Part shown: positions 44,342-55,225 of the stretch, piece after piece
How positions within the stretch are numbered: position 1 is the first letter of the stretch
Layout: every line of letters starts with the position of its first letter
Assembly: GCA_023897205.1 (NCBI GenBank)
Contig: JAHWDD010000002.1
Coordinates: forward strand, 7,254,001-7,318,000
Source: Exophiala sp. HKRS030
Taxonomy: Eukaryota; Ascomycota; Eurotiomycetes; Chaetothyriales; Herpotrichiellaceae
Length of the DNA stretch: 64,000 bases
Direction: 5' to 3'
Notes under the pieces: generated by a model
Told to the model about the DNA's origin: nothing
The model's input: only the letters and a program-made list of their open reading frames with translations
Database searches by the model: none
Translations under genes and position numbers: made by a program

Positions 44342-46381
44342 ATGACAATCTACAGCGTCTTACGACATATCGTCAGAAACGATGCAATACGTGTCGATCC
44401 TCCTGAAGTGTACAACTGGCGTGTTCTAGCACTTACTGCCTCGGTATGTCTACCAACACGTTCTCAATATGGAGTTAATGTGCCGATTGCTTGCTTTCGA
44501 TGCCCTACTGTCATACTGCCGAATATTCATTGACCAGATGGTATAGGCATGCTTTGCAGGCACAATGTTTGGAATGGACGCGGGGATTATCGGTGGAGTC
44601 CTAGCGATGCCCGGCTTTAAGAAGTACTTTACTACCCTTCGATCCAAATGTTGCTCATTCTGAACTATCAGGGAATTTGGACTTGACGCCCTCTCCGCTA
44701 GCGCCGCCGCCAACCTTTCCGGCAACCTCGTCACTACTATGCAAGCAGGAGCAATTGCTGGTGCATTGGTATCTAGTCCACTGGCAGAGAAAAAAGGGAG
44801 AAAGCCAGCGCTGCTTGCAGTCGCTGTTACTGGTATCGTCGGCGGAATTATGCAAGCACTATCGTTTGGACATTTACCCGTGTTTTACATTGGTCGGTGG
44901 GTAACGACCTTTGACTTCTTAAACTCATCAACAAAGCTGATATTAATATGATGACAGCTTTATCGAGGGTCTTGGACTTGGTGCAGGAACTATGCTTGCC
45001 CCGACATACGTCTCAGAGATCTCGCCTCGCGCTATCAGAGGTTTCCTCGTTGGCTTCTTCCAGCTATTACTGGATACGGGTGGCATGATTGCTTACTTCG
45101 TCAATTATGGTTCACTGCTACATTTCAAGGTATCTAAATGACCAGCCTACTGGTGCAGAGACTCGTCGCTAACGATATCCATTTTGTCGGTAGGGCAAAG
45201 CTACATGGATGGTGCCACTAATGCTGCAGTCGCTCGCTCCAGCGCTGCTTCTCACTACAATGCTCATGTGCCCAGAGTCACCGCGCTGGCTTGCCTCTCA
45301 AGACAACTGGGAGAAGGCAGCAAGCGTCTTGTCTAATGTGCGACGCCTTCCACCCCAACATTCATATGTTGAACAAGAGCTGCTCGAATTGAGAGTACAA
45401 CTGGAGAACGAGAATCGCATTAGGGGTAATACAGGCTTCTGGGCAATGCAAAAGGAATGCTGGACACAGTCAGCTAACAGGAAACGTGCTCTCTTAACCA
45501 TCGTCATCCTTGTTTTCAATCAATGGTCAGGTGTAGGTCTTCATCGTCTCTCTATTGGAATTTTCCCCTCCTAAATCAGTTCAGACTGACACTTCACCCA
45601 GACAGGAGCTATCAACTACTACGCGCCAACCATCTTTAAGAGCTTGGGATTGTCCGCAACCACTACTGCTCTCTTCGCGCAAGGCGTTTACGGGATAGTC
45701 AAAACTGTTGCAGCGTTAATATTCGCCTTCTTCCTTGCTGATTCTCTGGGTCGTCGAATTTCCTTTATGTGGAGTGGAGCTGTGCAAGCATTCTGCATGC
45801 TCTACGTTGGATTCGTGAGGAGTCTGCCCAATATATGCTAGTTCCCCTGCTAACAGATCCAGTATGTTCGATATGGGCCCCATGTGACCGCCGATCAAAC
45901 TCCGCCGCCGGCTGGGATAGCCGCTTTAGCCATGATATATATCTTTGCGGCGGCCTTCAACTCAGGCTGGGGTCCTGTAGCTTGGGTTTACGTGTCGGAG
46001 ATTCCGAGCAACCGACTCCGGGCGTATAATGTTGCATTGGCATCATTCACTCACTGGGTCAACAATCTTGCTGTTTCTAAGGCCACCCCGGTGATGCTTC
46101 TTTCGACTCCATACAAGGCTTATTTCATCTTTGGCACGATCAACGTTGTCATGGCAGTCGCGGCATTTTGGGTACCTGAAACCAAAGGGGTAAGCCCTTG
46201 CTATCGCATTAGCCTTTTGATTAATTCTGACTGTACGCAGATATCTCTCGAGCGTATGGACGAACTGTTTGGTGTTATGGATATGTCAAATATTGAAGAT
46301 GTCGGTATTGCAGCACGGCAAGAAAGTAAGGTTGAAGGGACGCTAGAATTGCATGAAAACGTGCAGACAAGTAAGGTTTGA
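44342..46381 (+). CDS. MFS sugar/quinate-type transporter
   Basis: Eight exons with seven short introns encode a 12-helix sugar porter. Family marks: PPEVYNWRVLALTASACFAG near the N-terminus (as in QutD-like quinate permeases), the GRKPALLAV loop, PESPRWL after helix 6, NQWSGAINYYAP in helix 7 (rebuilt across an intron), LGRRISF, and PETKGISLERMDELF at the end (also across an intron). These fit PF00083 proton symporters for sugars, polyols or quinate. The C-terminal tail after the PETKG motif is short and charged. The transporter follows the Zn2Cys6 gene in the same direction and probably supplies the substrate for the ADH/FAD oxidoreductase group. Confidence 0.9.
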
Positions 46382-47737
46382 ATTTTTAATCAAACTTTCA
46401 GCCGCAAATAGATTGATACCTATTTTGTTGGCTATACTATGAATACAAAATTTGTTCAAATGGCATCTTGATTTCGAAGGTTTCATTGATATTTTACTTA
46501 CAGCAACGAAGAGATGAAGAAAGACAGATTGCCGGAAGAGACGAAAGAAATCCTTATTGCGGACACACTGCAACCAAGTCCAAGCCTCGAGCTAGATGAG
46601 GACACCACTATCCATGCAGAAGATGAATTTATAGCGTAGGAGGAGGAAGAGGAGGAAGAGGAGGAAGAGGAGGAAGAGGAGGAGGACAGTATCTCTTGGA
46701 GCCACGAGGACTATGTGAAAACGAACATCGGGGGAGTCACCGACGACTGACTTCTACGTGAGGGTCCGGAAGGGCTACACTAGGGGTCAAACCACAATGA
46801 GACAGCTGATGAACCCGAATACCAACGAGCTCGAAACGGAAAAGGATGAAATGGACAGAAATATAGCAGAACAGAAACTCTGATAATGATGCACGGCAAT
46901 CACTGCTAGAAAATATAAGACCTGAGTATTCCCCTATGAGACGACGAAGACAAGCTATCAAAGCAATCTGCTCCGAAAAAGCAACGCTATGCATTGTGGT
47001 AATCGAATGCAGATCGATCGCCGGGACGGATGAACTTCGTTGAGCTAGAGAAGTGAGTGTGTGTTGAGAAGCAAGGATGGACCGGATCCTGATATGGAGG
47101 CACAGCGAGACTACAAGCTGCTCACGTCAGCCATGGCAACACGCCTGGGAAGGCTGCTGATCCTGCTAATTGGGGAAGCACAAGTGGTAGGAATACCAGC
47201 AAGCTACACCTACCGTATACTCGACATGTCGAACCCGAGAGCAGATTACCGCTCCCTTACCCCTCGCTCATAGTGGCTACTGCTGGTATCAACATCCATC
47301 GTTGAATTCGTGGCGGGAAGCACAGGTCGATACGCCTGGGTAGGCTTGGAATTTGGTTTGTCATGTTAGCAGAGTGTTTAGGAAGTTTATAGGTTTCGTC
47401 TCAACGGTCAAAAGACACAGAACTGGTGACAGCCAGAGAGAATCTAAGGGTACAGTAGTTCTTCTTACCCCAACTCTTAGTCTGGACTATCACAGAGAGA
47501 CGATAGACTGTTCTAGAGGCTACAGCTAGAGCGAGGCCCAAGTATTACAGTTCAGAGGCAGCCAACAACAGTAAAGCAGAGCGCTTTATATCACCACACT
47601 CCAAGTGTAGCACTTTGCCAAAATCAAAGCCAAAGAAGCCATGAGTGCTGCAGTCCAGGGGTAGCTTACTGTACAGTACAGTGTTTCTCCTCACCCGACC
47701 TTCAGCCAAAGGTCAAGTGCTACAGTCCCTAAAGCAC
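46382..47737. other. Gene-poor region with decayed sequence
   Basis: About 1.35 kb between two MFS genes. Frames are interrupted every 20-80 codons, with tantalising but unassignable fragments (for example 47061-47273). It may be a decayed retroelement or an old gene; I cannot name it. Confidence 0.4.
46638..46685 (+). repeat. GA-rich minisatellite (GAGGAGGAA-type units)
   Basis: A purine-only tract built from repeating AGGAGGAAG-like units. Read in one frame it would encode a polyglutamate run, but the frame closes by stops on both sides, so it is most likely a noncoding simple repeat. Confidence 0.8.
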
Positions 47738-49845
47738 CTAGCCCCTTTCCGCTGCAGTCTCAACGTGCATTCCACCGGCTCCCTTCTGGTCCAGTGCCAC
47801 AGCAGTCGTCTCGTCAACATGGGCAACCTCGTCTCCAAAGATGTGTCCAATCTCCTCCAGGCTCAACTTTTTGGTCTGGGTAAATCATCGTCAGTATTTC
47901 CCTCCCCTTTCCCGCAGTAGGTCGTGCCACGAAGAGAGGATTCGTAGTGGCTTACCTCGGGGAAGTAAAAGTACATAAAGACCACCATGACGAACGTCAC
48001 CGAGATAAAGACCAAGTAGTATCGCCATCCGATATTGGCAAAGCCAGCAGGAGCACTAATCAACGCCAGTGTGAGCAGAAGAATCGAGACAGAAATATAA
48101 TGGACAACGACCAGGTCCGGCTTACCCTTGCAAGATGGCTAGCGAGGAGAGAAACAGGCCTGAGATGGACAATGACAGGCCTTTTGCCCTGACCGGGGTC
48201 GGCCAAATCTCCGACGCGTAGATGTATGTGGTTGCATCGCTGTGGAGAGGCTCCTTGTTAGCTGCCAGGGTCATGAAAAATAGGCATGCGCAAAGTTGGG
48301 TTACCCCGAGGTGTGCTGTATTGGCTTACATGAAGCTTGCATAGAAACCGACAAACAGAAAAAGAAAAAAAACCGCAGCGTTGGTGGCTGCACGATTTTC
48401 ACCCTTTTCGAGCACGGCTAGCGTGATTACCTCCCCTACGATACACATGATGCAGCCGGAAATTCCGATCACTGTCACACAGTAGTGGTGTCAATCTCTG
48501 CGCCAAGGTCGGAGCCCATGGTAAACCGGTGCCGATGGGTACGTACACAACATTCTCACCCGACCAACCTTGTCCACGACAAGGCCATTGAACCAATTGC
48601 CAAAAGGGGAAAATGTGATCCAACCACAACTCAGGAGAAGCTGCTCGAGCGTATTGAAGCCCAAGCTTTTGTATAGCTGTGAACCGTAATCTGTATTGGC
48701 AGGTCAGAAGAGATTTAGTCTTCCCACGGACGTGAACCACGAAACGTACTGTAGATGATCTGAGTGCCTGTGACCTGAGGAGCAACCATAGTGACGAAAC
48801 CGACAATGAGACGCTTGCGATAGTGTGGGAGACGGAAGAGGTCCCAGAAGGACAGATGCTGTTGCTTCTCGAAGATGATTTGTTCGCGGAGAATGGCAAA
48901 ATCAGCCCTCAACGCCGCTTCATCGTTCAAGAATGCATCGGACGACTCGGCGCGGACGCGTTTGAAGGACTCATAGGCCTCTTCATACCGGTCCTGGTCC
49001 AGCACTATTTCCACTGGGTTAGCCTGGAATACAGAGGGTGGCGCGATTTTTGTTTTTTGACACGATTGAGAAAGAACATACACCACCTAGGTGTCTCGGG
49101 CAGGAAAAGAACGCCAGCAGAAAGCACCGCAGGCCAAACGGCTTGGATGGCAAGTGGGAGTCTCCATTGCGCCCCGCCGGCGTCGACAAAGTAAAAACCC
49201 AGCCCCACCCAGCTGGCGGCCGAATAACCAACGCACAGCATCACGCCATGCATGGCGACGAGGAAGCCTCGAATCTTGGGTGGAGCGATCTCGCTCTGGT
49301 AAAGAGGAACCAGTGTGACAAGAGCGCCTAGAAGAAAGATGAAAGCAAAGGTGCGTTAGTTTCTTCCATCCTGAACGCCAAATGCCATATGCCCGAAACC
49401 CGAAATGAAGAGCGCTACTCACCGATGCCGACGCCCGTGAGGAACCGTGAAAAGATGTACATGCCAATGTTCACACTGCCAGCCTGGAGAGCGCCACCGA
49501 CGGTGGTAACCAGGCCCGCATAAAACAGTGCCTTCCGTCGACCTAACAGGTCGGCCGACTGGAGACAGGACAAGGTGCCAAAGAAGCCGCCGGTTTGGAA
49601 AAGGCCAAAGATAGCCCCGATGAGGTCGGTGGCATTGGACCGACTGTCGAGGTCGAAATAGTCGATGAATGAGGGTTGGGCTAAGGTGGTACTGATGATG
49701 GAGGCACAGTATCCGTACGTCGTGCTCCCTAAGGCGACGAACATGACAATCTGTGTTAAGAGTTAGTAACACGATACTTTCAATCGGTTGTAATTGTCGA
49801 GAAAGAGCCCACCAGCAGCCGAAGGGTGGAGGCTGAAAGAGCCAT
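47738..49845 (-). CDS. MFS sugar-porter-type transporter
   Basis: A multi-exon PF00083 transporter; the intron positions come from frame changes around 49750-49800, 49330-49420, 49080-49010, 48710-48740, 48490-48540, 48250-48330, 48070-48120 and 47890-47950. Readable motifs: MALSASTLRLL spliced to IVMFVALGSTTYGYCASII at the start, LLGRRKALFYAG, YIFSRFLTGVGIG, YQSEIAPPKIRG, LPETPRW, QVTGTQIIYS in the mid-protein helix, YIYASEIWPTPVRAKGLS, and the end TKKLSLEEIGHIFGDEVA. The stop (47738-47740) follows METAAERG-like residues. The classical PESPRW is PETPRW here, which is common. Substrate unknown. Divergent from the SDR at 51242 across a 1.4-kb region. Confidence 0.82.
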
Positions 49846-51241
49846 TCTGATTCGACGGTGGTTGTTTTCCTGCTGGTGGTCCAGTCGAGCTCAGTCATCA
49901 ATGTAAGAAAAGAAGGTTTCGAAATCCGTTACTTGAGGGATTTTGCGGTGTACATGGCTAAGCTATATAATTTTCCGCGTGGAACTCATCCGTGCCCACT
50001 GAATCGCCAAGATGAATAACTTGGAGCATGACAAGGGGAATATACGTCGCTCCTGCCGCCAAATAGGACTTTTGTGAGTCTCGGCCAGAGCCAGGAGAGT
50101 TAGGATAAGTCATTTTAGAGGGGTTGGGGCATAGGACTGGGGAAGATTGGGGATGCGGCTCACTTTTGCGCAAGTATCAGATCGAGTCGATTCTTAGGCC
50201 TTTGTCTAAGCGAGGTTGCGCAAGCGAGGTTGGTGTCTCTTGGGTAATAGAATCTGCACCGACTGCCAGGGGAATGCCATTAGCAAGGGTGGTATGCGCC
50301 ACACTTGGAGAAGAAAGTCTTGTGTAGGTATATGGTAGAACCTGACCGTTTAATGATGAAGAAACGAGGGCACTTTTACAAAAACGTCTTGATCTAGAGG
50401 TGCTCCAATATTCGTTCCCCAATCAATGTATGTAAAGTTATCGAATGATCGAGGGTAACACGCCAACTACCCTCGATCATTATGCACTCCAAGGTTCCAA
50501 GAATCGAAACGGCAGAAAGGAAAGACTAGTTTACCAGTTTCTCCAGCAATAATCACCATTCGAAATCTTCCACCCCACGTGCCTTCTCTGACGACGCTGG
50601 TATGCCTTGTCCTTGGTGTTATTACTGATTGCTTTGCTGAGTTCGTGGTGAGTCTGGCCATTGTCGATGTCTCGGGAAAATAGAACGAATGGATATATGT
50701 TATATTGGATGAGGGTTAACTTGGGCCGGTGTTATGGTCGAGATATGCTCTCGCAGAAAAGGACTAGTCGCAGTTAATTTTGAAAGATTCTCGAGTGTAC
50801 GGAGTACAGCCCCTTCGATATCTGGTTGCTTAAAAAGTGGGACATAAACCTTTGATGACTGAGCATTTGGGCTCTTGGACTCAGGATCAAGGATCCGAGG
50901 GTATTTCATTACTCCGCATTGACTCCCCCGCAGACTCCGCCCCCATAACAATCCGGACCGGGGCAAAGCTGATGCCCTGGCCTTGTGCTGCGTGCGCCAA
51001 AGTACTCTTGGCCTTGTCTGAAAGAGCTCCCCTCAGACGGATTCCCATGAAGCGAGCCATTAGTGACAAGAATGAGAATTGTTCTCTTTTCTCCAAAGTT
51101 CTCCAAACTTGGTTGTACTGTTGTGTTGTATCAACCGCGTTTCATGTGTCCAAATCGATGACTGATTTTCCCATCTTGTTAGAGACCAAAGAAGAGAACC
51201 AACGGAGAGCAAGGTCAAAATTTACTAACACAACAATCACA
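49846..51241. promoter_or_regulatory. Long divergent intergenic region with hairpin and motifs
   Basis: A 1.4-kb region between divergent MFS and SDR genes with no supported gene. It contains the 14-bp inverted repeat listed separately, a TACGGAGTA (50798-50806) and a CGGACCG (50954-50960) about 280 bp upstream of the SDR. Confidence 0.4.
50444..50481. repeat. Perfect 14-bp inverted repeat with 10-base loop
   Basis: Arms AATGATCGAGGGTA (50444-50457) and its exact complement TACCCTCGATCATT (50468-50481) flank ACACGCCAAC. It could be a cruciform or operator, a footprint of a palindromic insertion, or a transcript hairpin. Confidence 0.85.
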
Positions 51242-52277
51242 ATGGACTTTCCAGTCAAAGGCAAGAATGCGATCGTCACAGGTGGCGCATCCGGTGAGTT
51301 TATGGTTCTGAACCGAAGCAATATTGTGTAGACCATGTCGAAGCTGATTTCTAGTTGGTGAGTAGGTATAAATCTTGCTTTTGTGAAGCTTCTCATTGGC
51401 CAGGGGGCAAATGTGGTTGTAGGAGATCTTCAAGAGTCTGCCGCGCTACAGGAGCTGGAAAAGCAACCGCGATCGAGTAAATTGTTGTTCCAGAAGACGG
51501 ATGTGTCCAAGTGGGATGAGCTGGAGGCGCTTTTTACGCGCGCAAAGACAGCATTAGGCCCGTTGGATCTGGTCTGCAATGGCGCCGGCGTATTTGAACC
51601 AGTATGGCTGGTCACCAAATCATTTCCGTAAGATGCTGAGTAACAAGAGGCATGCTAACTTCGGTCGCTCGTCGTAGGCGTGGTCTAACTTTTGGACCGA
51701 CACAGAAACCGACAATTACAAATCTTTAGACATCAATCTTACAGCAGTTATAAAGGGAACGCGGCTAGCTATCAGAGATCAAATCACTCGGTCCAAGGGC
51801 CGCAAAGCCGGAGGGACTGTGGGAGTTATTCTCAACATTTCGTCACTCGCTGCACAACGTATGCTTTTCAACCAGCCTATTTATAGCGCCACCAAGGCTG
51901 GAGTCTCAGCAATCGTGAGATCTCTGGGTCCGCTCCACGAGGAGTTCGGTATCAAGGTGGTGGCGGTTGCGCCAGGGATGGTCTATACGCCGTTGTGGTC
52001 GGATAACCCCGAGAAGCTGAAGGCGGCCGACAAAAAGGACGTCTGGATCACCCCCGAAGAGCAGGCAGAGGTCATGCTACAATTGGTCGAGGATGGGGCA
52101 TATGAAGGTGGTACAGTTTTGGAAACGCTCAAAGGCTTCACTCGGAGAGTATACATTGACAGCCCGCTCCCCGAGGGCCCTGGATCTACAATCTCCAACC
52201 TTGATGCGATTACCAACGACACCATAGCGCTATTGGAGAGAGAGAGAGAAAACGACCACGCGAAAATTGATATGTAA
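51242..52277 (+). CDS. Short-chain dehydrogenase (15-hydroxyprostaglandin-dehydrogenase-like)
   Basis: Three exons (51242-51293, 51366-51601, 51678-52277) give 295 aa. The Rossmann motif TGGASGGIN is completed across intron 1; an acidic residue in VVVGDLQES suggests NAD rather than NADP. CNGAGVFEP, the catalytic serine in NISSLAA and YSATKAG complete the SDR set. PGMVYTPLW follows. The last 60 residues extend beyond the core and include ITNDTIALLERERENDHAKI. The nearest named relatives by pattern are fungal 15-PGDH-like SDRs of unknown substrate. The neighbouring LINE remnant begins about 1.2 kb downstream. Confidence 0.9.
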
Positions 52278-53449
52278 CTGCGGAGAGAGTCTCAATGCCA
52301 CGAGTAGATAGAACAGAGAACAGATGACACCACAGAACCCACACGAAGCTTACTCGCCAAGTATGTATTATAACAGGAGTAGACGGGGAAGCATTTGGTG
52401 CACTGCGGGCATGTCTGTAACGCAACAACAACAACCTCGAACTCAGAGGTCTTCCCTGCGCGCAGAGACTCTTTCAAGGCTCGCGCTATGATTCTCGCAA
52501 CTCTTCTGCGATCTCTGTCGACGTGATATTTCGCTCGCGACCATTCGTTGACAGTCGCCGCTTAGTCGCTCTTGTTGCCTGACTTCTGTACGGGCCTCCA
52601 CGACATTCACGGAGTGTCAAGTTGATCGAGTAGCTAGATCTTTAGGGTACAGTCATTGATCTCGGTGAGCACGCAATAGCCCTATTATTTTTGCAAAGCT
52701 CTTCTTGATTGTCTGACTGTCCATCTACTTTCTACTCCCTTTTCTGAAGGAGGAAGAGGCACGATGGTCTACTGAAAGGAACAAGCCACCGTGGAGAAAT
52801 GCAACGGAAGGGGGGAACATAAGCCAGGTTAGGAAGAAATTGCAACGCGAGAAGGGTTTCTGGCAGAAATCCTCCCACGGTTCTCTTGCGAGACATGGAC
52901 GGCCTAGATGTGGGAGACGACACTAGGTAACGCGAAACGAGACGGATACGAACAGTGTGCGACAGATGTTTTGAGAAACGCGTGCGTGGCGCTTACGGGT
53001 CGGATTGCGAGCAAGTTGACGCGGCGCAGCTGATCGGAACCCGACATTTAATGAAGGGGATTATCGAGTGGTCGCAGCCCAACCCGGACAGAGGGGATCG
53101 TCTGCGAACTACTTGTAGGTGGTTATAACTCAATGTTAAGGAACTAGACCGTTGGTTGCAGCGACTCGACACGTGATGAAAGGGACCCTCACAGCCGCAA
53201 CCCAACAGCGATGAAGAGAATTAACCGCTGATGAAACTGAGCGTCCACGAGAGATAGTTTGGAGCCGGGCATGCGGGAAATATACGGGTCGGAGTTGTGA
53301 CGAAGCGGATTGTGTAGCAGTGAGGACCGTTGATGTATGCTTAAGGGGTATACAGACTTTCATCTAGTTAGAGGAGAGGTCTGGTCCGTCTCACTCTACG
53401 AAAGCGTAGACCAGCGAGCAACGAGGGAAACAAGGAATATATCTGGATA
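52278..53449. other. Non-coding region before the LINE remnant
   Basis: No supported gene. A frame near 52950-53110 starts VCDRCFEKRVRGAYG and stays open about 50 codons, but it has no partner sequence and may be part of the decayed element. Confidence 0.35.
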
Positions 53450-54300
53450 GGCGGATACAGCACAATACTACATGATTCCTTGGGTCAGCGAGACCCTCGG
53501 ATCCAAAACGTCGATCAACACCCATCCCATGGCGGACTGGTGGCTCTGTATGAGACCTGCCGCGTGGTGAATCAACACTGGCCTGAATCAGGACACAGAC
53601 CCCAGAACACCGGTGGGCATCCTCAGCAGAAGCCGCTTGGCACTGGAGGGAGCTGCGAAACCACGGCAAGAGTAAGGGCAATAGATTGTCCGAAGAATGT
53701 ACAAGTTGCTTGGTGGTCTCGCCATATCGTGGAAGCCACGGGTGGTCGTCCGATGGACCCTAAGCGAATCCGCGACCCGCCGTAGTGAACTGACGCATGA
53801 CCTGGCTCCGAGAGCAGCGGACTTAAATTGACAGATACCGTCAGGGACGAAGTTGAAATCGGACACTAGAAGGTAGACGAAAGGAACCCATGATGAGCGG
53901 AAGAAACAATTCGAGGAGCGCTCAGGTGGCCGGTATACGAAACAGCTCAATTGAGCTCTCCCGGGAGAGCACACGCGCGCTCTATGATAGCCTCACCGTG
54001 GCGAATCGCAGACGTTGGCTTAACTCCGAACGGGGGAGAACCGACTCAACAGCAACCTTTACCGAATCAAAGCGGTGGACTCGGAACAGTGTGCATGGTG
54101 CCGCCAGCTCCAGACGGTGAGACACTTTCTGACGGGGTGCACGCGGTGGACCTTGCAGCGCCAATGATATCTTTAGGCAATCATAGAGCGGTGGAAGGAT
54201 CTGTTATTTCTTCTGGGAGAGTGTACAATTCAAAGAGTGGACGGCGGAACGCTCAAGAAATGGAGAGGCAAACATGAAAACAGACAGAGCAACCATCTGT
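53450..54300 (+). mobile_element. Non-LTR retrotransposon (Tad1/I-like LINE) 3' remnant
   Basis: Plus-strand frames, broken by stops and frameshifts, spell the C-terminal part of a LINE ORF2. Near 53690-53760 there is an RNase-H-like stretch with VRRMYKLLGGLA and VVVRWT. Near 53930-54170 comes GRYTKQL, RALYDSLTVA, then LRTGENRLNS and YRIKAVDSEQCAWC, followed by VRHFLTGCTRW. This Cys-His arrangement after the RNase H region is the usual end of Tad1/I-clade proteins. The reverse transcriptase itself is not visible, so the copy is 5'-truncated or decayed. It is inactive. Confidence 0.75.
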
Positions 54301-55225
54301 TTAGCGACAACCATCGGTCGATGAAGCTCGATCCTGAACAGTGTCAGGATCCTGATCATGTGACTAGCAATAGGCAGCACTAGTCCTATTCGGGGAACTG
54401 CCTCGGCCTGCGTGCACACCTAACACTGCACTGTGGCCTCAACACCTAGTTTATTTAGCCCTCCTCCGTACTGAATTCTATCATTTCGAACGCATAGTCG
54501 TGGCACAAAGGAGAAAATCCGATTTTGAAAAGTGAACGAGCCCACACTCGACAGTTCCTGTGCCGATGAAGGAACAGGAACACTCAAGCAGAATAGGCTT
54601 GAGGGCGAATTGTGTAGCTCGCAAGGGGGTCACAGCAGCCGCGGGGTCGTATGCCGCCGAAGAATCAACAGCAAGAAGTACCATGAACCCGGACGTTCGC
54701 TCACAGCCATGTAGAATTAGCTAGTCCCTCTTGGGCTTAGTCCGCCTGGGCATATGAAAAGCAATCAATCAGTCAATCAATCAAACCTTTCCACTTGTAT
54801 GGCCTCGAGATCTAAAGACTTGTACAGTCTTATGGAGCTGTGTCGGCCCTGCAAACCAAAGGTGCAGGAGAAGCTCACTCTTAAAGCAGCTCATGTAATG
54901 ATCTACTCTCACTGTTGTTGCATCGCGCCTGGGTCTCACGAATCGTTACATCAGTGATAACCTGTCGACCAATCGTATTCGGTTTTCCGTGCTATCTTTC
55001 GCTTATCTTATCTCGACACCTAGTCATACAACTGACTGTTGATAGGGAGATTCAAAGCGAATTTTGCGCGTGGGACGGCTTGCTGATTATCACGCGAACC
55101 AGATTCAACAAGAGACTGAGGGCCATTGCACCGGCCACGGCATGTTTTCGACCTACAAGGACGTTTGGTTCTCGACACGATTCTGATGTCTAACGAGTTT
55201 CTGCAAAGTCGATGCCAGGTTGGGA
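54301..55225. other. Intergenic upstream of Zn2Cys6 factor
   Basis: Possible 3' untranslated part of the LINE followed by the promoter of the regulator at 55226. A short (AATC)n run lies at about 54763-54783. No gene. Confidence 0.4.
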
